Shown: positions 10,701 through 19,643 of the stretch, in pieces
Position numbering within the stretch: the stretch's first letter is position 1
Layout: each line of letters begins with the position of its first letter
NCBI GenBank assembly: GCA_000818945.1
Contig: KN805428.1
Span: forward strand, 27,840 to 91,839
Reading direction: 5' to 3'
DNA length: 64,000 bases
From: Schizochytrium sp. CCTCC M209059
Lineage: Eukaryota; Sar; Bigyra; Thraustochytrida; Thraustochytriidae
Made by a program: the position numbers and the translations under genes
The notes under the pieces: generated by a model
The model's input: the letters and a program-made list of their open reading frames with translations, nothing else
Databases searched by the model: none
What the model was told of the DNA's origin: nothing

Positions 10701-11938
10701 TAGACACCTTTGACCTTAAGCGCGCCGGAGTTCATTATGCATCTTGTGCTGTGGTGAGCACGACACAAGGGCAAATGAAACAAGCTGGACGTGCACTGTC
10801 CGTAGACAACCAACGCGATGACTCCGAGGCGCTTGCTGTGGCAGATGCGGACGCCATCTTTGCGCATCAGGGCATTTTGAGACTGAATCCTGATATCGAA
10901 ATCATCACAGAGGTCGTCAACACAGAAAACATTGTTTTTTTGGAAACCAAATCGCGGCTCTTGCACAAGGCTGAGCGACACCTGTCCTTTCATGTGGCCC
11001 CCAAAGAAACAGCAAATGGTGCGCACAGGAGTCCCTCGCAGGTGCAAGGGGTTGCAGCGACGCTTCCCGATGCAGGCGACGAAGAAATTGACGGAACGGT
11101 AGACATTGGCAAAAACGATCGCCACACGCGGGGCCTGATTGCTTCGGGGACAATCTTTACAATCTCGCTTCTCGATGCACTTCTCGCCCAAAGCTTTTAC
11201 AATCCCAAAGTCTTGGCTGTCCTCGAGCAGCTTCTCGCTGGTGAATCCCAGACTGAAGCGGACGCGGCTATGTGGACAGAGGTTCTCGGCGAGGCTTCGT
11301 CAAGCCTCATGTACGTGGCGTCCGTCCCGGAGGAATTCGAAGAGGCTACCTACGGGGATGTCTTTCGTTATTTCTGTCTCGAAAAGGGGATGCTCTCTGT
11401 CGGCATATCCCGCGGTGTCACGCTACGCCGTGCAGGTATCAGTACACTCGGCAATCGCCATCGCTATGTGCTCACGAACCCACCTGCGGAGACAGTGCTT
11501 CAACGTCAAGACAAGATTTTCGTTTTGGCACTCATGGAACCTGAAGAGGAGACGCGGGGGGGCGGGATGCTCGACGTTCTCTCTGCGTTTCAGCAAAAAC
11601 GTCCAGGTCCTTTTGCTGCTGGGGAAAGCGCTGCGCCCGCAGCAATTACTTCTCTTTTGCCGACAACAAAGCCAGGCACCGGAGATGACGATGGTAAGGC
11701 GATGCTGCCTTCTTCTAAAACATTGCACCCTGAATCTGAATTGCGTGAGACGTCGGCGCCAGCCACGTCTAAATCTGAAGCGCCCGCTTTCAAGCTGGGC
11801 GGAAACTCGGCCCCCTCGACGCAGATAAAGCGGCAGTCAAAACGTCCGAGCACCTTGGATTCGGGCGGCTTGATCGATCTGGCTGAAGAGATCCGAGAAG
11901 ACGAACTCTTGGAGATTGACAAAGATGAACAAGACTAG
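7769..11938 (+). CDS. BK-like potassium channel with two RCK domains
   Basis: 1389 residues, ATG at 7769 (a later Met at 7999 is also possible). Six membrane segments lie between residues about 133 and 360. S4 has a basic residue at nearly every third position (RIIQILRVLRIARLLRIHR, residues 236-254), so voltage sensing is expected. The pore carries the selectivity filter TVGFGD at residues 316-321. A first RCK (Rossmann) domain follows directly (about 371-510, starting RHVLVLGEIHADGALKFLQEF) and a second lies at about 917-1010 (HVVFIGSTTDFAAFVRIL). This is the layout of BK/Slo channels, with four RCK pairs forming a gating ring that opens with Ca2+ or other ions. The BK S0 helix is not obvious. 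Long Ser/Asn-rich inserts sit between the RCKs, and the C-terminus is disordered and charged. Plasma or internal membrane location is not determined. Confidence 0.9.
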   Translation: MWSPQGQSPPTRSSYRHKALSSFASETDRWDSTVLPTLRAGKRKVNAPGSYGVGNNAAATSDASTPVSRFKYLRERTMARFRGRVDSKFHESVVPNSVLRGGGDRQGGDDNGEDEEQKFFVHEDIKVPFRLQLRHILTSSSIGVAIDLISCALSVIACIFYVWSTYDESLETLFLFIEAGISAFFLLEYMLRFYVTNNRVRFFFSWFSIVDILTIVPVVFDLLLHESITGTSLAFRIIQILRVLRIARLLRIHRVFTYLKTELQRETARFILNMISITFITAAFIFAIENSLREELYVEPLLFHDAYYFTIVTVSTVGFGDIKVYTQLSRAFIVLVIIGSLVYIPMSTNALLRLLSEDSMYRLRRYRPRRARHVLVLGEIHADGALKFLQEFFHPDHGTQDDVHVVFLMGNLPSAELKMVLESQRYEMSVTYLQGSVHSIEDLDRARAWDVAAVFVLARKFTVEEAEVDRSTMMIALAIKQYHYRVLGSPVQICLQLIRPESQKQYALAFRKIGRKNESYREINSQQRPSNGSIASSIGALTPVGTYPPNRHWQQSASVEDVVRSEIKVVPSPMPSSQNGRRVSDSKRRNIGSAVNQNRRESEGPQSEPLSGAADILALMQTHQALPRQQSSLSVASKTPLQGPQKTGLGPQDIVICTNQLKMELMAKHCLCPGITTFITNLVISLDDDAHRDRGVDSLAPWEKEYRAGCDFELYRTKLTQGFSGIHFEDIALALYMETGTLVIGVEVSAAMHMTDGSTHAKSRLLLNPVGFVIPDTTEFSVHAIVIAQDRASANLSTWRSNPQEPGKGGGGLTASFYGLTAPAQKVSSMKFNSQNVGKPETEASRIEAKVRMYNPTEARPGIEISRKMAEFDSASLQHQISSGSRDKRAYGAASERLRRAKIHSQLCEEHPSVKNHVVFIGSTTDFAAFVRILRHKTKGATKSLPVVVLSTTMPSVQTWAALPGKGEHVYIVEGSPLDTFDLKRAGVHYASCAVVSTTQGQMKQAGRALSVDNQRDDSEALAVADADAIFAHQGILRLNPDIEIITEVVNTENIVFLETKSRLLHKAERHLSFHVAPKETANGAHRSPSQVQGVAATLPDAGDEEIDGTVDIGKNDRHTRGLIASGTIFTISLLDALLAQSFYNPKVLAVLEQLLAGESQTEADAAMWTEVLGEASSSLMYVASVPEEFEEATYGDVFRYFCLEKGMLSVGISRGVTLRRAGISTLGNRHRYVLTNPPAETVLQRQDKIFVLALMEPEEETRGGGMLDVLSAFQQKRPGPFAAGESAAPAAITSLLPTTKPGTGDDDGKAMLPSSKTLHPESELRETSAPATSKSEAPAFKLGGNSAPSTQIKRQSKRPSTLDSGGLIDLAEEIREDELLEIDKDEQD

Positions 11939-12627
11939 CTAGGATGTATACGTAGCAGAAATGAATTGCTCGAAGTGCCAGATATTATTTTTCTTTTGAC
12001 GCATTCAATGATGGCGAAACTTTGCCTCACGTTACAAATGGTATACCACGCATCTGCTTCGCTGGTGTGCATGCATGAATCCCACTCAATACATTGCTGC
12101 TATCAATGTCTATGTCTGCGTCTCGCCATGTTTCGTCACGCCTCGTCTCCTCTTCGGACAACCGGCCATTCTGAGTATAGCCCCATACCTCCACTCAAAC
12201 TGTAGTCGTACTTCGTATACTAGGCCTAGTCAAACGTAGCATACGCCGTGTGTATATACGTATACACACATCCAAGCTCGGAGCTCGCGCTGGTCACTTC
12301 ACTTCACTTCACCTCACCTCTCCGTCCGTGCCGCCAGCGACCGACGGCAGGTTGGTAGGTACTGCTCGTGCTCGCTTTCTCCGGCCCTTTACCATCGATG
12401 GCGAGCGACAACTCCACTAGCTAGCTACACGTACTCTAACTAGCTAGCTACGTATACGTATACCTCGCTAGCTAGCGCAGCTACCTAGCTGTGTCCCGCC
12501 GGTCTTTTGCACTTGCAAACACAAGCAGCGCCCTCCCTTCCTCCCTCCGCGTCGCAAAACCTGAACTCGAGCGAGGCGAGGCGAGGCGTCCGGCGCGAGG
12601 CCCCGGGAGGACAGGAGCGCGGCGACC
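11939..12627. promoter_or_regulatory. Intergenic region upstream of the C2-REEP gene
   Basis: About 690 nt without a gene. It contains a TAGGCCTA palindrome (12221-12228), alternating GTATATACGTATACACACA sequence (12250-12269), ACTTC iterations (12297-12320) and a cluster of CTAGCTAGC/GTATAC palindromes (12415-12490). These are possible regulatory or simple-repeat sequence; no function can be read from them. Confidence 0.5.
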
Positions 12628-14599
12628 ATGGTGTCGCCGTCCGCGTGCGTCACGCTGCGCATCACAGGTACGTGCCCGCGACGGGCGAGCGGCCGCGCTG
12701 CGCGCAGGAGTGGCACGGCACGGCAGGGCTGGAATGGACCAGGCGAGCACGTGCATGCGTGCGGGCGAGTGCGAGAGCAGGGCGCGTGCGCGCGCGCGAG
12801 GGAGAAGAGGAGGGAGGCGAGCAGCAGCAGCAGCAGCGGCAGCAGCAGCAGCAGCAGCAGCAGCGGGCAGCGGCACGACGAGGCGCGGCGAGGCGGAGGG
12901 CCACGGGGGCAAGGAAATGAGAGAGAGCGCGGCGGTGCCTCCGTCGTCGGAGGGATGCTATGGCAAGGCCATCGTCATCTCTCTGCTTAGGGCCGCGAGT
13001 TAGTCGCACAGAAAAGGAAGGGAGAACTAACTAATGTGGTATGGTACACACACACGCGGTGTGCACCCCGCCTGCACAAACTCTGGCTGGTGCTGGCTGG
13101 CTGGGTGACTGACTGACTCACCATGCGACCCGAATCTCGTAGCCAAGAGCGCGCAGAATCTAAAGAATTTGCAGACACTGCTACCGCAAGACCCGTACGT
13201 ACGCGTGGAGACCCTTCCTTGGAACGATGAGGCCGAAACCAAGGCCGCGCACGGCACCGACCCGGTGTGGAAGCCGAAACACCGCCCCGTGATGGAGCTC
13301 CCCTACTATGGGCGTCCCGTCCCGCCCGATCAAGCGTTGCTTCTCGTGGAAGTGCTTGACTGGGAGGCAACCCGCAAGAACCGCATCATCGGCGGTAACA
13401 CCCTCGATCTCTCCCAGATCTTGCGGAAGACGCCACTCGGCGAGACGCGGGAGCTCGTCGTGCCGCTCAAGGACCCGGATGGCAAGAGCGCTGGAACCGT
13501 CTTTCTGGAGTTCGAGGTCGTCATGCGCGGCACTTTCGAAGTGACCGTGCTTTCGGGTCGCCAGCTGCGCAACATCCAATCGAGCTTTGAAGACCTGATC
13601 AAAGAGCAGGACCCTTATGCGCGTGTGTCCTTTCTTCCTGCCCCGGAGAATGGGAACAAACAGGTAGCCTCCACCAAGGCTGCGCGTGGCGTGAATCCTG
13701 TCTGGGATAGAAAGCGCCACAAGAGCAAGCTTACGTTTGACTTCGATGGCGAGGACAAGCCCCGTCTTCTCGTTGAGGTCCTCGACGAGGAAGTCTTACG
13801 TAAAGATCGTCTCATTGGAACAGGCGCGCTGGATCTGATCAAGCGCGTGCTCTCGGAAGGTGCGGGTGCTCGCGAAGTTCACAAGACTGTGACCGTGGAA
13901 CTTGTGGACGAGGAATTCGTGCCCGCAGGTAGTGTTGAGCTCGATATTCACTTTATCAACGAGGCCTACGATGAATCGAAGCCCATCATCACCGGTCTTT
14001 CGTCGCGCGATCTTAATGTGGACATTCACAAAATGTCCGGATCCGATCTTCTTCGTGAACTGGGTCGTCTCTTCATTCAGGTGGAAGGCGAGCTTGAGAG
14101 CGCGGCACCTGGCTTTCTCCACGACGTGACTGACCGCGTTCCGATTTCGGCTCTCTTCCTGGCCATGTGGGGTCTCTTGGGTGTTTTGGGAGTGGTTATT
14201 CTTCTCACGCGCGGCGCCAAGCTTCTGAGTCTGTGTGTAGGCGTGTTGTTTCCGTGCTACTGGTCTTTCAAGGCAATTGAGACCGAGGGCAAAGATGACG
14301 ACACGCAGTGGCTCATGTACTGGATGATCTTTGGCACGAGCATGGTACTGGAGGAGACTCTTTTCAAGGTGCCCGCAATGCTTCAGCCAGGCCTTTTTTT
14401 CGCGTCCAAGATGATCTTTCTTGTGTGGCTTTCGCATCCGAAATTCCAAGGTGCCACATTGGCCTACAAGCGACTTGTGGCGCCTCTTTTGCGCAGGTAT
14501 GAGGATCGCATTGACGAGCGCCTCAGGGCTGCTCGTAAAGCCGTAAAGGACCTTGATGATCGTGTTCGTCTGGAGCCTGAGTCGGAGGACGAGAGCTAA
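12628..14599 (+). CDS. C2-C2-REEP/Yop1 (TB2/DP1/HVA22) fusion protein, two exons
   Basis: The model joins 12628-12667 with 13143-14599 (498 residues). Exon 1 starts at a good ATG context (gcgaccATGg) and ends before GTACGT; the acceptor is TCGTAG at 13142. Joining restores the first strand of a C2 domain (VTLRITAKSAQNLKNLQ). C2A covers about residues 6-125, C2B about 140-270. Both keep a QDPYxRV segment; the second Ca2+ loop is VLDEEVLRKDR in C2B but VLDWEATRKNR in C2A, so C2A may be Ca2+-independent. Residues about 345-470 match the REEP/DP1/HVA22 family: two hydrophobic hairpins, YWSFKAIE, DDTQWLMYW, a KMIFLVWLSHPKFQGA segment and the Y-x-RLVAPLLRRYEDRID helix. REEPs curve tubular ER; C2 domains bind acidic lipids. 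An ER-shaping or contact-site tether is inferred. Confidence 0.82.
12668..13142 (+). other. Intron 1 of the C2-C2-REEP gene
   Basis: 475-nt phase-1 intron with donor GTACGT and acceptor TCGTAG, supported because splicing completes the C2A N-terminus in frame. It contains a CAG tract (12821-12864), a CA dinucleotide run near 13045 and CTGACTGACTGACT before the acceptor. The CAG tract creates polyGln/Ser/Ala reading frames that are not expected to be translated. Confidence 0.75.
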
Positions 14600-15063
14600 G
14601 AATAAAAGGCGTGCCTCCCATGGTTCGTAGTACTACGTAGTTATTGAGAAAAAAAATAAAAGGATCAAAAACGAATCGTTGGATGATCTCTTACCGTGAC
14701 TGATTAGCCAAACGGTAGCACTTGTCCTTGTCCCTGCAAGTACCTCGGCCTGCGGTGATTTGTCCTATTTTTTTTTTAAGATGTAGTGAAATGTATGTGA
14801 GCACCAAGCCCTTCTACTTAACTAATAAAACAACCAATAGGATGTGAATAGGCCTACAGCTAACGTGCGCGAAGCTGTCGAAAGCAGGAAGGGGATCTCG
14901 CAGGCGTCTGACGGACTCCCGGACACCAATCTAATCAAGCCAAGTCAAGCCAAGCCAAGCCAAGAAACAGACGGGTGCGCCGTGCGTTTGCTGCATACAA
15001 GCGTACTTACACGTGTTTGCGTGCGCGCGTGCAAGGTGCATGCAAGCGAGCGCCTCGTAGAGA
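14600..15063. other. Spacer with AATAAA and TAGGCCTA
   Basis: An AATAAA hexamer sits one base after the TAA stop of the C2-REEP gene (14601-14606), a candidate poly(A) signal. A TAGGCCTA palindrome is at 14849-14856 and AAGCC(A) iterations at 14938-14963, upstream of the next start. Confidence 0.5.
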
Positions 15064-16161
15064 ATGCGCGTCCCCGGGAGTACAAAGAAGCCAGAGGACC
15101 AGGAAGCCGCTGCGTCCAGACCGCCGCACTCGTGGCTCACCGCGGCGGGCGTAGACTACGCGCTACGCTCAAGCTCCTCATCATCCTTAATGTCGGCAGC
15201 TTCATCATCATCTTCGTCTTCGTCGCTGGAAGGATTGGCTCATCGAGAAGGCGACTCTTCAATGCCAGAAGGTGCCGACGGCGTGATCAAAGGCTGGATG
15301 CTCGCTGCTGTACGTCCCTGCGCTGGCTCCTCTGTTGACGATTTGCAAGCGCAAGTCCCTGTAGCAGACGATGCATGGCGTCTCTGTCTCGCACGCTTGG
15401 ACGCACTAAATCTTAATCTATACGACGGGCAAACGCACTTGTGGCTCCGCTGCGACGTGTACGATGCTGGCCGCTCTGTGGCCAGCATACACTCGCGCGT
15501 TCTCTCGTTCACCTTTGCAGACGGACTCGGTAGGCGACATCGGGTATTTTGCAAGCTTAAAAACGAAGAGGCTTGTCACCGCTGGATTGAGGCTATTTAC
15601 CAGGCACGTGCGTACCGTGCGACATGGACAATGACTTCGTGTCGCACGGCCGAGACAACCCTGTGCTGCTGTGCATTCGGACGCAACGTTCTCTCCCAGA
15701 TCTTTTGGTTTACGGTGGGTAACTTTCTCGCCATTCTCCTCGATCTTAGCAGTATTGCGTGGGACTTGCTGGCGCGCGGGGGCGCTCAAGCGAACAAAAA
15801 CGAGTCCCGTCGATTGGAACTCGAAGCAAACATGGTGTGCAATGGAATCACGGTGCTTGGTTTGTTGGGCCTCTTGAGCGTACTCTACGGGACAAAGCAC
15901 CCGATGGAGACTGTTTTGCGCCGCGCGCGACTTTTGTGCTTGCTGCTTGCGGGAGTTTCTGGAGCCATGATCCTCGCTAGTCTTGTTTGTTTTGTCGAGG
16001 ATCAAGACGCAGACATCATCGTCCACGTACTGCGCAAAAGGCTCTTGTCCGTTGTAGATGTAGTCATCATGGTAACATGGATCAATGGTGCTTATTTGTG
16101 TACACGTGCTCTCATGGTGCTCAAGCAAGACATCACCAAGCTCTCTCTGCATTTTGTCTGA
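15064..16161 (+). CDS. PH-like domain protein with four membrane segments
   Basis: 365 residues from ATG 15064. After a Ser-rich N-terminus (residues 30-60), residues about 75-185 read like a pleckstrin-homology fold: GVIKGWMLAAV, an LNLY strand, VLSFTFADG, HRVFCKLKN and a closing helix with the expected tryptophan (ACHRWIEAIYQA). The C-terminal half has four hydrophobic segments (about 210-238, 255-278, 290-312, 325-355) separated by short charged loops. The combination suggests a lipid-binding integral membrane protein. I cannot name a family, and the PH call rests on pattern only. It is convergent with the RING-CH gene 150 nt downstream. Confidence 0.65.
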   Translation: MRVPGSTKKPEDQEAAASRPPHSWLTAAGVDYALRSSSSSSLMSAASSSSSSSSLEGLAHREGDSSMPEGADGVIKGWMLAAVRPCAGSSVDDLQAQVPVADDAWRLCLARLDALNLNLYDGQTHLWLRCDVYDAGRSVASIHSRVLSFTFADGLGRRHRVFCKLKNEEACHRWIEAIYQARAYRATWTMTSCRTAETTLCCCAFGRNVLSQIFWFTVGNFLAILLDLSSIAWDLLARGGAQANKNESRRLELEANMVCNGITVLGLLGLLSVLYGTKHPMETVLRRARLLCLLLAGVSGAMILASLVCFVEDQDADIIVHVLRKRLLSVVDVVIMVTWINGAYLCTRALMVLKQDITKLSLHFV

Positions 16162-16309
16162 ATTTTGCTTGCATGTTTATCTTATTTGCATACAGTGTAC
16201 ACTACACATTCTAGTTCTCTGTCTTTCTTCTTCTTCAAAAAATTAAATAAGAAAAAATACATCAAAGTAAGTTTTTACATTCGCGTGTGGGTTTGCCAAG
16301 TTGTGAGAT

Positions 16310-17671
16310 CTACACAGACATCGCACGGACCCGCGGTACAGAGGTTGTGCGTCGCCAGCGGATGAAAAGACGACGAGCGGCCACGGAAACGAGACCGATT
16401 GTCCAGACAGCCACAAAGACAAGCAGCACAGAGTCACTTTGGTCTGGATGACCCTCATGCATGGCGGGGATATCGACAATGATGGTTGAAATAAGACACG
16501 CCGCTGACACAAGGAGAGCAAAGGCCTCGAGAAGATCCGAAAGGGTCACAAAGGAGCACAGGGATTTGAAGTCAAGCTTGAGGCGGTGATGAAGGGTAAC
16601 CGAGTACCTCGTGTGGCAAATCTCACAGTCAAGATTGTCGCCTGCGGCGCGATTACCAGGCCGATTCAAAATCCACTTCTCCAGGCAGGCAACGTGGACC
16701 TTGGAGATGGACCCCGTGCAGACGCACGGGGCAATGAGTGGGTTGTCTTTTGTACATTCGTCGTCGCCGCAAATGCGGCACTCTTCGACGCTGCCGTTGC
16801 TTCCAGGCGATCCCCTTGCTCGTCCCGCATCGTTCTCAGCAGTCAACAGGGGCTGCAAAAGACTGCTCTCGTGCAGGCGAGCAGGATCGTTAGGGTCTGC
16901 GCCTGCTTCAAGGTCATCGACCAGCAGACGACTGTCTCGACGAGAGAGCAATGCATTCGTGTCTGAGGCCTCGAAGACCTCAATGGCCTCTTGACGACCT
17001 GCGTTTGTCTTTGCAGCACTGTCGTCAGCGTCGAGGCTATCGCTCTCGTCGCTACAGCATTCAGACTCGAGGTCATGTCGTAGTTCAAGATCGTCCGGAG
17101 TGCGAAGAAATTCGCCTTCCTCAAGCCCTCTCTCAATGCAGGGCGGATGCGGACGCTCATATCTTGTCCACTGCGCGGCGGCTACATTCATGTCACGCGA
17201 TGAAGAAGTGGTCGAGGAGGAGGAGGAGGCGCGAGCACCTGTAGCCCCCCCTGCAGCTGCAGGTGCAGACGAGGAGAGCGCCACGTTGGCGCTGGCACCA
17301 AGACCCAAGCGGATGAGGTTGTCAAAGTCGACATCATGCCCGAGACTCTCCTCCTTGTCCGCATCTCTTTCATGTGCAGCGGTCGGAGTAGCAGCAGCAG
17401 CAGCAGCATCCGTAGCATCGTGCTCCCCGGGTGCAGCGGGGTCGGCATGCGCGCGCATCTGAGACACTCTTGTCGTTGCTGGAGATTGCACCTCCTTGTC
17501 TTCCGCCATAAGCTGGTGGTGCTTTTGCGCTTGCTCTTGCTCTTGCTTTTGCTGCTCGCCGAGGCGCCGCTCTTCCTGTTCCTCCTGCTGCTGATGGCGC
17601 CCTACGCTCCGGAATAGCTCCACCTCGTCTCGCTTGGCCTCCTCCTTGCCGTCCGCCTCGCCCGAGCGCAT
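16310..17671 (-). CDS. RING-CH (MARCH-type) E3 ubiquitin ligase, two TM
   Basis: The frame is open to 17926, but the region above 17671 is GAGAG-rich and lacks coding character, so the ATG at 17671 (MRSGEADGK, 453 residues) is preferred. Residues about 299-355 form a RINGv zinc finger: CRIC, then CVC, then HVACLEKW and CEIC, that is C-x2-C / C-x-C / H-x2-C / C-x2-C, the C4HC3 order of MARCH ligases. Two membrane helices follow (FALLVSAACLISTII and VLLVFVAVWTIGLVSVA) with a short basic tail, as in MARCH proteins that ubiquitinate membrane cargo. The long N-terminal half is Ala/Gln/Ser/Glu-rich and probably disordered. Substrates are unknown. Confidence 0.85.
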   Translation of the reverse strand: MRSGEADGKEEAKRDEVELFRSVGRHQQQEEQEERRLGEQQKQEQEQAQKHHQLMAEDKEVQSPATTRVSQMRAHADPAAPGEHDATDAAAAAATPTAAHERDADKEESLGHDVDFDNLIRLGLGASANVALSSSAPAAAGGATGARASSSSSTTSSSRDMNVAAAQWTRYERPHPPCIERGLEEGEFLRTPDDLELRHDLESECCSDESDSLDADDSAAKTNAGRQEAIEVFEASDTNALLSRRDSRLLVDDLEAGADPNDPARLHESSLLQPLLTAENDAGRARGSPGSNGSVEECRICGDDECTKDNPLIAPCVCTGSISKVHVACLEKWILNRPGNRAAGDNLDCEICHTRYSVTLHHRLKLDFKSLCSFVTLSDLLEAFALLVSAACLISTIIVDIPAMHEGHPDQSDSVLLVFVAVWTIGLVSVAARRLFIRWRRTTSVPRVRAMSV

Positions 17672-18029
17672 GCTCGCGTCCGTCGCGCCGAATTGCTCGC
17701 TTTCGATCGAGCGTCCCTGCGTCTGCGCGGCCGCGCGCGCGAGTAGAGGAGAGGAGAGGAGAGGAGAGAAGAGAAAAGGAGCGCCGCCTCTCGCGTCGCG
17801 CCGGAGGGAGCGGAGCGAGAGAGACGCAGCGAGCGGTCTGCTCCGCTCCGCTCTGCTTCTGCTTCTGCTCTGCTCTGGGCGCAGTTCTGAGCGTCCCAAG
17901 TTGAGACTCGGAGGTCCCGGACCCAACCCGGAACAGACGCGGAATCGACGACGGGCATAGATATCATCTTTGGCTTAACTGTAAGTGCAGGGGGGGCACA
18001 CGGCACTTGGCTCAAGGTCTTTAGGGAGG
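17672..18029. promoter_or_regulatory. Leader/promoter of the RING-CH gene
   Basis: 358 nt between two minus-strand genes. It holds a GAGGAGAGGA purine tract (17748-17772) and is otherwise GC-rich. An extended N-terminus of the ligase through this region is possible but looks less likely than a 5' leader. Confidence 0.45.
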
Positions 18030-19643
18030 CTATTCTTCGCCGGTGCCGATGTGCGTCCGGGTCGCGGGAGATGGAGGACTTGTAGCCGTGAAATACGAAG
18101 ACAGGTCGTAAAAGTTTGCGAGCACGTTTCTTGTTCGGATGGATAGCGGCCGGTCCGGCCTTCGCGGACGCTGTTCATCAGAATCTCTTGTTGCAAAGTC
18201 AATTGAGACATCTTGGACTCCTACTCCTTCTTCTTCTTCTTCTTCTTCTTCTTCTTCTTCTTCCCTACGATCGGCGACAGTGTAAGTGTTCAAGTCGTAA
18301 TGTACCATGACGTTCTCGCTCTCGGAAGTAGATTGAGAGCTGACGCTGGTCGCTACTTCTTCGCTCGTGCCCGCATACGTCCTGTCGGCAGCGGCGTGAC
18401 CTGGAGGATAGGTGGCCGAGAATACGGCAGACAGTTTGAAGCGATCCGCGAGCGACCTTCGTGTGCCAAAGGAAAGTGGGCGATCAGGCCGTCGTTGACT
18501 CTGCCGTGGACCGCTCGAAGTCTCGCTTTGCAATGAAAAATGCCCAAAAGGAGGCGCAGTGAACGAAACTGCGCCATCTCCATCAATCGAGGCCGCATCC
18601 GAATCCCTCCTCGGCAAGGTTTCCGTAAAGGATCTCTCGGCAGTTTCATCATCTTCGATCGAAGAACTGCCGTCCGATTCTCGATCACCTGTAGAATCCG
18701 TGTCCGAGCCCGAATCAGCTCCAAGGCTTGTGTCTTGTGCAGTCGAATCATCGTCACTGGCGACCTCGAGTTCCCTTTGACTAGCATGATTCGTGTCAAG
18801 CTGAAAGCCAGAAGATCTTGCATTCGGCGAAAGTCGGCTCGCGGAAGATCTTGCATTCGACGAAAGTCGGCTCGCGGAAAATCTTGCATTCGACGAAAGT
18901 CGGCTCGCGGAAGATCTCATTGTGGAATCCGATCGCCGTCGGTCTGATCTTTGTTGACCCTGCTGTGAAGGACTGAGAACCTCTGTCGACATCGCACCGC
19001 GCCGAGGAGGCATTGAATAGGTGACCGCGGGATCTCGAGTTGCCGCTTCAGAATCCAAATCAAGGTCTGTATCTCCTACCGAGGCTCCTGGGGAGGAGTG
19101 ATTGCTGGTCTTGTGAGTCGAGACGGAATGGCGGTTTGCGTCAGAATTTGTTCGAAAGTTCGTAAGTTGGGCGGTTTGAGAGCCTTTGCTCTTGAGTCTC
19201 TCATCCTTTGTCTTCCCTACGTGCGATTGATTGGGAGAGCCTCTGCCTGTCGATGCTGAATTCGGTGAATCTTCCTTGCATGGATTACGGCACATACAGA
19301 TGACCAACAGAATAAACACAGCGCAACCAGCGATAATTGCTACTGGAAGTACCCATGGTGGTGTTTCTGACGCAGGCGTAATTTCACAGCAGCAATATTT
19401 CTCTGTCCAAGCCAAGCCGCAGAAATTCCAGTCCCACGCCAAACCAGAATACGAGCAGAGACTGCATGTGACCTCATTTGGGCCTCCTTCAGCTTGCACA
19501 GCATGTGCAGTCGTCTGATGGCACGATGACCACCAGCATCCTGACGGGCAAGCCTCTTGTGCATAACTACATTGCGCTGCTGCTCGACCCAACGTGTGCG
19601 CCGCTATGAGAGACGCGACGAAGTACAGTCTTGGGACGATCAT
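18030..19643 (-). CDS. Type I membrane protein with ten-Cys 'CWW' ectodomain, 537 aa
   Basis: Starts at 19643 with a hydrophobic signal peptide (residues 1-23), then a 62-residue cysteine-rich domain that begins at the predicted cleavage site (AAAQC). Its motifs are ACPSxCWW, CH, SGLAWxWNxCG and EKYCCC, with ten cysteines. A single TM helix follows (VLPVAIIAGCAVFILLVICM, about residues 94-114) and then a 420-residue Ser/Arg/Asp-rich cytoplasmic tail. The tail contains three 11-residue repeats (33-bp units at 18814-18912) and a duplicated C-terminal block that starts RRPDRPLS and ends TGEE or TSEE, separated by a polyglutamate run. The same ectodomain occurs in the plus-strand gene at 21360-22442. 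No known family was recognised; a surface receptor or adhesion role is inferred from topology only. Confidence 0.78.
   Translation of the reverse strand: MIVPRLYFVASLIAAHTLGRAAAQCSYAQEACPSGCWWSSCHQTTAHAVQAEGGPNEVTCSLCSYSGLAWDWNFCGLAWTEKYCCCEITPASETPPWVLPVAIIAGCAVFILLVICMCRNPCKEDSPNSASTGRGSPNQSHVGKTKDERLKSKGSQTAQLTNFRTNSDANRHSVSTHKTSNHSSPGASVGDTDLDLDSEAATRDPAVTYSMPPRRGAMSTEVLSPSQQGQQRSDRRRSDSTMRSSASRLSSNARFSASRLSSNARSSASRLSPNARSSGFQLDTNHASQRELEVASDDDSTAQDTSLGADSGSDTDSTGDRESDGSSSIEDDETAERSFTETLPRRDSDAASIDGDGAVSFTAPPFGHFSLQSETSSGPRQSQRRPDRPLSFGTRRSLADRFKLSAVFSATYPPGHAAADRTYAGTSEEVATSVSSQSTSESENVMVHYDLNTYTVADRREEEEEEEEEEEEGVGVQDVSIDFATRDSDEQRPRRPDRPLSIRTRNVLANFYDLSSYFTATSPPSPATRTHIGTGEE
18814..18912 (-). 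repeat. Three 33-bp coding repeats
   Basis: Three near-identical 33-nt units (starts 18814, 18847, 18880) encode an 11-residue Ser/Arg/Asn repeat (SASRLSSNARS-type) in the tail of the CWW membrane protein. They differ at only a few bases, which suggests recent expansion. The serines next to arginine are potential phosphosites. Confidence 0.88.

Noticed and set aside
12481..13009. Frames of 115-170 residues with polyGln/Ser/Ala across 12.5-13.0 kb
   Set aside because: They lie over the first exon and the CAG-bearing intron of the C2-REEP gene and reflect the CAG and GC-rich tracts.
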